Source: Anaerolineales bacterium (GTDB lineage: Bacteria > Chloroflexota > Anaerolineae > 4572-78 > NAK82). Taken from it: a DNA stretch of 6,888 bases. Numbering within the stretch: position 1 is the first letter of the stretch; each line of letters begins with the position of its first letter. The stretch spans positions 1 to 6,888 of the forward strand of contig JAHELX010000331.1 of NCBI GenBank assembly GCA_024643945.1. Reading direction: 5' to 3'. The translations under genes and the position numbers were made by a program. The notes beneath the pieces were generated by a model. That model did no database searches and was not told where the DNA came from. It saw only the letters and a list, made by a program, of their open reading frames with translations. Shown in pieces: positions 1 to 4,268 of this stretch.

Positions 1-335
1 CCGGCGTGGACGACGACGGCCCGCGCTCCAAGCTCTCGCGCCAAATCTATGCTGCGCTGAACAGCACGCACGCCCTGCCGCCGGCCCTCCTCGTCAGGGG
101 CAGAGATCAGCCAATTCCGGTCGTCCAGAATACCCGCCGAGATATCGGCCGGACAGGGTTCATGGACGCTGCCAATACGGTAGCGGGTCAGGTCAAGCCT
201 GGCCAGCATAGCCGAGGTGACCTTGTGATTGAGTTCAAACTGTTGAACCCCGAACTGTTGGCCCGCGACAAAGAAGTCTGCCAGGTGGTCAAATTGACCA
301 ATGCCCCACATGGTAGATAAGGCGACATTCCACAC
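1..335 (-). CDS. Sugar phosphate isomerase/epimerase-like TIM-barrel protein, N-terminal part (cut by window edge)
   Basis: The minus strand is open from a GTG at 335 to the window edge, giving 111 residues of a longer protein. The family (xylose isomerase-like TIM barrel, AP endonuclease family 2 fold) isomerises or epimerises sugars or inositols in the cytoplasm; the substrate cannot be told here. Visible family features are the first beta strand NVALSTMWG (residues 3-11), the second strand ending in FELN with Glu34, the third strand SVHEP with His58, and AVVVHA with His110, which are metal- or substrate-side positions in such barrels. The GTG start is preferred over the ATG at 311 because it includes the whole first strand and has GAGGAG (345-350) 9 nt upstream, with an in-frame TGA just before it. 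About 60% of a typical protein of about 280 residues is missing. The fold is fairly secure; the exact function is not. Confidence 0.82.
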   Translation of the reverse strand, partial: MWNVALSTMWGIGQFDHLADFFVAGQQFGVQQFELNHKVTSAMLARLDLTRYRIGSVHEPCPADISAGILDDRNWLISAPDEEGRRQGVRAVQRSIDLARELGARAVVVHA

Positions 336-344
336 CGCTCAATT

Positions 345-350
345 CTCCTC
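345..350 (-). promoter_or_regulatory. Ribosome binding site deciding the GTG start
   Basis: On the minus strand GAGGAG lies 9 nt before the GTG at 335. The ATG at 311 has no comparable purine tract, so this site fixes the start. Confidence 0.7.
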
Positions 351-357
351 GCAGCAA

Positions 358-386
358 ATTATAACATGCCCCGCAAGGCTTTGCAA
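358..386 (-). promoter_or_regulatory. Sigma70-type promoter of the isomerase-like gene
   Basis: Read on the minus strand, TTGCAA (386-381) and TATAAT (363-358) are separated by 17 nt. A TG lies one base before the -10, making it an extended -10. Transcription would start near 351, leaving a leader of only about 16 nt that consists mainly of the ribosome binding site. The -35 overlaps a small imperfect palindrome, GCAAGGCTTTGC (373-384). Confidence 0.7.
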
Positions 387-490
387 TTTTAGTTACATTA
401 TATTTAATTTTGCAATAAGACTCATCATTCGCTTAATCGGTTGGTCAAACCTCTTTTGTCAGGCAATTTTGCAGGGTGCGTTCATTTTTA

Positions 491-610
491 GGGGCGACAC
501 ACCCTCCCGGAGCGAAGCCCCCCCACGGGGCAAGTTCTGACTGAACAAGCTGCGATTTTTAGTGCCACCCTGGACCGCGCAGGGCGGGCTGGCACGGGAG
601 GGTTCGCCCC
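491..610. repeat. Nested inverted-repeat element, MITE-like or structured RNA
   Basis: The ends are complementary: GGGGCGA (491-497) pairs with TCGCCCC (604-610), and ACCCTCCC (501-508) pairs with GGGAGGGT (596-603), leaving CAC (498-500) as a one-sided bulge. Three smaller hairpins lie inside: GCCCC/GGGGC (517-521/527-531), GTTC/GAAC (534-537/543-546) and GTGCCA/TGGCAC (562-567/590-595), the last also containing CCCTG/CAGGG (568-572/580-584). This is a closed multi-branch fold of about 120 nt. It has no T-run on either strand, so it is not a simple intrinsic terminator. It is much more GC-rich than the flanking DNA. A short non-autonomous mobile repeat or a structured RNA are both possible. 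The pairing is directly visible; the identity is inferred. Confidence 0.6.
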
Positions 611-631
611 GAAATCCGAACATATCCATTT

Positions 632-647
632 TGCAAGAATGCTTGCA
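632..647. promoter_or_regulatory. Inverted repeat over the -35, candidate operator
   Basis: TGCAAG (632-637) and CTTGCA (642-647) are perfect 6-bp arms separated by 4 bp, overlapping the TTGCAT -35 box of the DUF47 promoter. A repressor bound here would block RNA polymerase. No cognate regulator is identifiable in the window. Confidence 0.4.
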
Positions 648-670
648 TTTTTTAGGAAATGTAGTATAAT
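643..670 (+). promoter_or_regulatory. Sigma70-type promoter of the DUF47 gene
   Basis: TTGCAT (643-648) and a perfect TATAAT (665-670) are separated by 16 nt. Transcription would start near 677, giving a leader of about 175 nt before the ATG at 853. A perfect inverted repeat TGCAAG-aatg-CTTGCA (632-647) covers the -35 and could be an operator. Confidence 0.65.
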
Positions 671-831
671 TTGCAGTATAACCTAACCTATGTCCTACAC
701 GATGTTATTCCTGGAACTTGCGGGAAAATGCTGAGCAAGGTTTAAGGGGAAAGCAGTTTTTGGTTGACGCAGGCTGTGTGACGTGCCTCTGACAGACTAC
801 TGGCAAGCGGGGTTGGGTGTAATGTTCACTA

Positions 832-848
832 AACGGTGAGAGACCGTT
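832..848 (+). promoter_or_regulatory. Hairpin presenting the ribosome binding site of the DUF47 gene
   Basis: AACGGT (832-837) and ACCGTT (843-848) form a 6-bp stem around the 5-nt loop GAGAG. The only purine-rich candidate Shine-Dalgarno sequence for the ATG at 853 (GGTGAGAG, 835-842) is shared between stem and loop. The hairpin could modulate translation or be a DNA operator. Confidence 0.4.
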
Positions 849-852
849 CAAC

Positions 853-1473
853 ATGCTGAAGTTTTTCAAGCCGCAGCCAAACAATTTTCTAAAGCTGCTC
901 CACGACCAGGCCTCTCTCACTTTAAAGGGCCTGGACTTGCTAAAAGACTACTTGAATGATCAGGATCTAGCTGTCGCCCAGCAACTCACTGCGACAGAGA
1001 AAGAGGCTGACGAAGTCCGCCGTATCCTGATTGACGAGTTGCTGCGTACTTTCATCACCCCCATAGACCGGGAAGACATCTTCACCCTCTCCCGCGCCAT
1101 TGACGATGTGCTCGATTACGCCTACAGCACTGTTGATGAGATGGAAATCTTGAAGGTATACCCTACCCCCCATATGCGCCGTATTGCCTCGCTGCTCCGC
1201 GACGCTGCCTATGAGATTAAGTTGGGGGTGCAGCGACTCGAGGATCACCCTCGTGTAGCCAGTGAACACGCCCAGCGGGCCAAGGCATTGGAAAACCGCG
1301 TAGAACAAGTATACCGTGAGGCGGTGGCCGATCTGTTCAGCGGTCCCCAAAATGCAGAACATGTCGTACAGATGCTGAAAATGCGCGAGGTCTACCGCCA
1401 CCTGAGCAACGCCGCCGACCGGGGGGATGAAGCCGCTAATGCCATCGCCGACATCGTGGTTAAGATGACATAG
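853..1473 (+). CDS. DUF47 family PhoU-like protein
   Basis: This 206-residue, all-helical cytoplasmic protein has the length and layout of the DUF47 family, distant homologues of the phosphate regulator PhoU. Recognisable parts are the N-terminal FFKPQPNNFLKLLHDQA, the acidic pairs in the first helical bundle (TEKEADEVRR, about 48-57), the core block FITPIDREDIFTLSRAIDDVLDYAY (67-91) and the C-terminal EVYRHLSNAADRGDEAANAIADIVVK (179-204). In the family, acidic ExxxD-type helices bind metal and phosphate, and the gene usually sits beside a PiT-type phosphate permease, whose activity it is thought to adjust. No PiT gene is in the window on the downstream side, and the upstream neighbour is a divergent sugar isomerase, so this copy appears stand-alone. 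It has its own promoter (643-670) and a hairpin around its ribosome binding site. The family assignment is strong; the physiological role is inferred. Confidence 0.9.
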   Translation: MLKFFKPQPNNFLKLLHDQASLTLKGLDLLKDYLNDQDLAVAQQLTATEKEADEVRRILIDELLRTFITPIDREDIFTLSRAIDDVLDYAYSTVDEMEILKVYPTPHMRRIASLLRDAAYEIKLGVQRLEDHPRVASEHAQRAKALENRVEQVYREAVADLFSGPQNAEHVVQMLKMREVYRHLSNAADRGDEAANAIADIVVKMT

Positions 1474-1620
1474 GTTTAGCTGTATTTCGAGTGCAGCGGC
1501 CTTCGTGCCTCTCCACGCCCTGGTGTTATGCCCTCGCAATACCCTCTGTCGAACAGGTCGCTCCCCTCACCTGAGGCTGTATCAAGAATCCGCTCAGCCG
1601 GTCTCAAATCTAAATATTTC

Positions 1621-1661
1621 CCTAACCAGTTCTTAACAACTTCTGAACAATTTTTCAATAT
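1621..1661 (+). promoter_or_regulatory. Pho-box-like tandem 8-bp repeats, 11-bp period
   Basis: Four 8-bp units follow one another at exactly 11-bp steps: CCTAACCA (1621), CTTAACAA (1632), CTGAACAA (1643) and TTCAATAT (1654), separated by T-rich triplets GTT, CTT, TTT. The first three are close to each other; the fourth is degenerate. A weaker unit, CTAAATAT, precedes in phase at 1610. Spacing and sequence match the cyanobacterial Pho box (CTTAACCT-like units with 3-bp gaps) and also resemble the TTAACA repeats bound by Bacillus PhoP. OmpR/PhoB-family regulators bind such one-turn tandem repeats. The likely target is the operon starting at 1794. The repeat is seen; the binding protein is inferred. 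Confidence 0.5.
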
Positions 1662-1674
1662 ACTTCGGAAGTAT
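1659..1674 (+). promoter_or_regulatory. Candidate -10 TATACT overlapping a 15-bp palindrome
   Basis: TATACT (1659-1664) lies 8 nt after the third good Pho-like repeat and has no recognisable -35, as expected for an activator-dependent promoter. The perfect palindrome ATACTTC-g-GAAGTAT (1660-1674) overlaps it and would cover the start site, so it may be a repressor operator or a hairpin at the 5' end of the transcript. Confidence 0.35.
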
Positions 1675-1717
1675 GGTAGTCACCCAACAGCAGCGGATGC
1701 TGGTCACCAATGCCGTT

Positions 1718-1748
1718 TGTTATAATACCCACATGCGTTGGGTATTAT
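1718..1748 (+). promoter_or_regulatory. Extended -10 promoter inside a 27-bp palindrome
   Basis: TG-t-TATAAT (1718-1726) is a perfect extended -10, and the expected -35 position (1698-1703, TGCTGG) is poor. The -10 is embedded in an inverted repeat with perfect 10-bp arms, ATAATACCCA (1722-1731) and TGGGTATTAT (1739-1748), around a 7-bp spacer. A dimeric repressor bound there would cover the -10 and start site (about 1733). No T-run follows, so it is not a terminator. It lies 46-72 nt upstream of the operon's first start codon. Confidence 0.55.
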
Positions 1749-1793
1749 CTGCTCCAAGCTTCTGTCAAAAATGCCAGAGCCGAGAGTCCCCCT

Positions 1794-2981
1794 ATGGATC
1801 CTCGAAAGATTCTCGTCGTCGATCATGACAAAGACACGGCCCACTATGTTTGCAGCTATCTGGAAGAATCCGGATATGACGCACTGCAGGCATACGATGG
1901 GCAAACTGCTTTGCAAACCATACGGCGTGAAAAGCCGGATCTGGTTGTGCTTGAGTTGATGCTCCCCGACCGGGACGGCCTGGAGCTCATCCGCACCATC
2001 CGGGCTGATCCCTATTTCTTTCGATTGCCGATCATTATTCTCAGCGCCCGTGCCAGCGAGGCAGATAAGCGTCTGGGGCTGGATATCGGGGCTGATGATT
2101 TCATAGCCAAACCGTTCACCCTGCGTGAGTTGGTGGCGCGGGTAGGGGCAGTGCTCCGGCGCTATTGCCGGCAAAATGCCAGGACAAAGCCACCAACTTC
2201 AAGTGAAGAAGAAAAGGACAGAACCATGGACCCTGATCAGCAAAACAATAACGGAGCGCTTATCCAGATCGAGAACATGACTAAAGTATATCAAATGGGC
2301 GAAGTACAGGTGCACGCCCTACGGGGCGTCTCCATGACCGTACGACAGGGGGAGTATGTGGCGATTATGGGCGCCAGCGGGTCGGGCAAAAGCACGCTGA
2401 TGAATATGATCGGCCTACTCGATCGGCCCACCGGCGGCAGCTATCGGATCAAGGGCAGGGAGGCGAGCCAGTTGAGCAAAGGCAAACTGGCTGATCTGCG
2501 CAACCGCGAGATTGGCTTCGTCTTCCAGCAATTCAATCTATTGTCCCGAATCAACGCCCGCCGCCAGGTAGAGTTGCCTCTTTTTTACGCTGGAACCTCA
2601 TGGCGCCAGGGGCAGGAGATGGCCCAGCAAGCCCTGACTTTGGTCGGGCTGGCCGACCGGGCCAGTCACCGCCCGGATGAACTCTCCGGCGGGGAGCAGC
2701 AGCGGGTGGCCATCGCCCGGGCGCTGGTTAATAAGCCGAGCCTGCTGCTGGCCGACGAACCGACCGGTGCCCTGGACACCAAGACTGGGGCCGAAGTCCT
2801 GGACTTGATTGAACAGTTGCACACCCAGGGTCTGACTGTCATCATGGTCACTCACGACCCCCAGGTGGCGCAGCGCGCTGAGCGCGTAATTACCCTCAGC
2901 GATGGTAAAATCATTTCTGATGAGGAGAACGGCAGGAAATTGGCCAGATGGGTTATGGAGGTCGGCCATGAAAGTAATTAG
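1794..2981 (+). CDS. Receiver domain fused to MacB/LolD-type ABC ATPase
   Basis: The 395-residue frame has two modules. Residues 1-125 form a CheY-like receiver: ILVVDHD (6-12), hydrophobic strand [15 protein letters not shown] (48-62), Ser84 and Lys106 in AKPF. The phosphoacceptor position is Glu54, not Asp, and the acidic pair is Asp10-His11, so phosphorylation in the normal way is unlikely. Residues about 126-155 are a polar linker. Residues 156-395 are an ABC ATPase of the MacB/LolD type: Walker [10 protein letters not shown] (193-201), Q-loop Gln245, signature LSGGE (297-301), Walker B LLLADEP with Glu322, D-loop and H-loop His354. It should power the permease encoded next. I chose the ATG at 1794, which begins the receiver directly and has GAGAG 7 nt upstream; an in-frame ATG at 1710 lies upstream of the likely promoter. 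An internal ATG at 2226 with AAAGGA could give the ATPase alone. No DNA-binding output domain is present. Confidence 0.88.
   Translation: MDPRKILVVDHDKDTAHYVCSYLEESGYDALQAYDGQTALQTIRREKPDLVVLELMLPDRDGLELIRTIRADPYFFRLPIIILSARASEADKRLGLDIGADDFIAKPFTLRELVARVGAVLRRYCRQNARTKPPTSSEEEKDRTMDPDQQNNNGALIQIENMTKVYQMGEVQVHALRGVSMTVRQGEYVAIMGASGSGKSTLMNMIGLLDRPTGGSYRIKGREASQLSKGKLADLRNREIGFVFQQFNLLSRINARRQVELPLFYAGTSWRQGQEMAQQALTLVGLADRASHRPDELSGGEQQRVAIARALVNKPSLLLADEPTGALDTKTGAEVLDLIEQLHTQGLTVIMVTHDPQVAQRAERVITLSDGKIISDEENGRKLARWVMEVGHESN
2213..2228 (+). promoter_or_regulatory. Internal ribosome binding site and ATG at the receiver/ATPase junction
   Basis: AAAGGA (2213-2218) sits 7 nt before an in-frame ATG (2226-2228, residue 145 of the fused frame). 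Translation from here would give a 251-residue stand-alone ATPase beginning [10 protein letters not shown], a normal length for a LolD/MacB-type ATPase. In another frame a TGA at 2204-2206 lies just upstream, an arrangement typical of two adjacent genes. The site may allow both a fused and a separate ATPase to be made. Confidence 0.5.
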
Positions 2982-4212
2982 ATACTTACGTGTCGCTTTG
3001 GAAAGCATCACCGGCCACAAGCTGCGCGCCATTCTGACCATGCTGGGCATTATCATCGGTGTGGCAGCGGTGCTGACCACCATGGGCATCGGGCGCGGTG
3101 CGGCGGCCAACATCACGCAGAGAATTGAAAGCCAGGGCACCAACCTGCTGTCCATCTCCCCCGGCTCGAGCAACGTGGGCGGCCTGAGCGGAGGGAGCGG
3201 TTCCGCCGGCACCTTGACTGTGGGCGATGTAAAGGCTTTGCAGGACACCGACCTGCACCCGGCCCTGGCCCTGGTCGCCCCCGAATATAGTGCCAACGCC
3301 CGCCTGGTGTACGGCAGCACCAACACTATGAATCAGGTGACGGGTACTACCGCCGATTATCCACAGGTGCGTAATCTAACCGTCGCCTCGGGACGCTTCT
3401 TGACGCCGACCGACGTTAAGGAACAAAGCCGGGTGGTAATCCTGGGATCGCAACTGGCCAGTGACCTTTTCGGGGGAGAAAACCCGGTCGGCCTGGATCT
3501 GCGGATTAACGGCCAACCGTTTCAGGTGGTCGGTGTTTTGGAAGAAACCGGCGGTTTCGGTCGCACCAGCGCCGATGCGCGCGCCTTTGTCCCTATCGAA
3601 GTCGCCCAGGGGCTGCTGTTCAATGCCCCCCGCTATCGAGGCCAGTACACGGTCACCGATATCAACGTCCAGGTGGTGAGTGAAGGCCAGGTAGAAAGTG
3701 CTAAACGGCAGATTGAAAGCACTCTGCGCTTGCGACACAACCTGCGGGCAGACCAGGGGAACGACTTTGAAATTTTCGACCAGGCCAGCCTGTTGCAAAC
3801 CGCCGCCGACATCTCTCAGACCATGACAATCTTCCTGGGTGCCATTGGCGCCGTCAGTTTGTTGGTGGGCGGTATCGGCATTATGAACATTATGCTCGTT
3901 TCGGTCACGGAGCGCACGCGGGAGATTGGCCTGCGCAAAGCCATCGGTGCCCACGACAGCGACATCTTGCTGCAATTCCTGGTCGAGGCACTGGTGCTCT
4001 GTTTTTTGGGCGGCCTGATCGGGGTCGGCCTGGCTTATGGGATTGCCGCCCTGTTTGGCCGGATTCCGGCCGTCACCTTCAATGTTCTGATCCAGGTCGA
4101 CTCACTCGTCCTGGCTTTAGGCTTTAGCTTACTGGCCGGCCTGGTCTTCGGCATTTATCCGGCTATGCGGGCTACGCAACTCGATCCCATCGAGGCTCTG
4201 CGCTCGGAGTAG
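2968..4212 (+). CDS. MacB/FtsX-type ABC transporter permease
   Basis: This 414-residue inner-membrane protein has the MacB layout: one N-terminal transmembrane helix (about 20-42, ILTMLGIIIGVAAVLTTMGIG), a large extracytoplasmic MacB_PCD domain (about 43-280), and three C-terminal helices (about 287-311, 336-362 and 379-401) of the FtsX domain. The conserved loop TERTREIGLRKAIGA (314-328) is the usual contact with the ATPase. Such permeases transmit ATP-driven movement to the periplasmic or extracellular domain, expelling or extracting peptides, lipids or antibiotics rather than forming a classic channel. The start at ATG 2968 has GGAGG (2957-2961) 6 nt upstream and overlaps the end of the preceding ATPase frame by 14 nt, implying translational coupling. 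A longer in-frame start at 2902 would add 22 residues overlapping the ATPase and is not favoured. The substrate is unknown. Confidence 0.92.
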   Translation: MKVIRYLRVALESITGHKLRAILTMLGIIIGVAAVLTTMGIGRGAAANITQRIESQGTNLLSISPGSSNVGGLSGGSGSAGTLTVGDVKALQDTDLHPALALVAPEYSANARLVYGSTNTMNQVTGTTADYPQVRNLTVASGRFLTPTDVKEQSRVVILGSQLASDLFGGENPVGLDLRINGQPFQVVGVLEETGGFGRTSADARAFVPIEVAQGLLFNAPRYRGQYTVTDINVQVVSEGQVESAKRQIESTLRLRHNLRADQGNDFEIFDQASLLQTAADISQTMTIFLGAIGAVSLLVGGIGIMNIMLVSVTERTREIGLRKAIGAHDSDILLQFLVEALVLCFLGGLIGVGLAYGIAALFGRIPAVTFNVLIQVDSLVLALGFSLLAGLVFGIYPAMRATQLDPIEALRSE

Positions 4213-4268
4213 ATCGGATGGCCGGGTGGCTGGATAGTCGTTCAGCACACTAACACACAGGAGTTAAG

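Larger units (their letters stand above)
336..852. other. Divergent intergenic region (517 bp)
   Basis: No convincing gene lies here. The region holds the minus-strand isomerase promoter (358-386), an AT-rich stretch (about 387-480), a GC-rich nested inverted-repeat element (491-610), the plus-strand promoter (643-670) and a leader of about 175 nt before the DUF47 gene. Short open frames over 301-540 and 705-920 have no ribosome binding site or recognisable protein sequence. The five-base word GCAAG or its complement CTTGC occurs seven times between 373 and 807. Confidence 0.6.
1474..1793. other. Regulatory intergenic region (320 bp)
   Basis: I see no gene here. No clear intrinsic terminator follows the DUF47 gene: the stems at 1554-1573 and 1571-1599 are short and lack a T-tract. 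The right half is densely organised: an 11-bp-periodic Pho-box-like tract (1621-1661), a -10-like TATACT with a 15-bp palindrome (1659-1674), direct repeats of GTCACC (1678-1683 and 1703-1708) around CAGCA/TGCTG (1688-1702), and an extended -10 embedded in a 27-bp palindrome (1718-1748). Confidence 0.6.

Noticed and set aside
301..540. 79-codon plus-strand frame across the divergent promoter region
   Set aside because: It overlaps the isomerase start and promoter on the other strand and ends within the inverted-repeat element. Nothing about it looks like a protein gene.
562..595. Intrinsic terminator at the GTGCCA/TGGCAC hairpin
   Set aside because: No T-run follows on either strand, and the hairpin is nested in a larger inverted repeat.
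764..792. Second promoter using TTGACG at 764
   Set aside because: No -10-like hexamer occurs at a workable distance.
967..1539. Minus-strand open frame of 190 codons opposite the DUF47 gene
   Set aside because: It lies almost wholly opposite a well-supported gene, its translation resembles no known domain, and no ribosome binding site is evident.
1554..1599. Terminator for the DUF47 gene from the CAGGT/ACCTG and CTGAG/CTCAG stems
   Set aside because: The stems are 5 bp with long loops, compete with each other, and have no T-tract.
1528..1725. 65-codon plus-strand frame after the DUF47 gene
   Set aside because: No ribosome binding site, no recognisable sequence, and it runs through the Pho-like repeats and promoter elements.
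1710..1793. Upstream in-frame ATG at 1710 adding 28 residues to the receiver-ATPase protein
   Set aside because: It lies before the extended -10 (1718-1726) and within the palindromic regulatory DNA. The added residues are not receiver-like, and the ATG at 1794 starts exactly at the receiver's first strand.
2902..2967. Longer start for the permease
   Set aside because: The extra 22 residues overlap the ATPase coding sequence and are not typical of the family. The ATG at 2968 has GGAGG at ideal spacing.
3376..3975. Minus-strand open frame of 199 codons opposite the permease
   Set aside because: It is an antisense reading of a strongly conserved MacB-type coding region, with His/Gln-rich composition typical of antisense translation.
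4213..4268. Separate promoter or terminator between the permease and adaptor genes
   Set aside because: The 56-bp gap shows neither a stem with a T-run nor a credible -10/-35 pair, so co-transcription is simpler.
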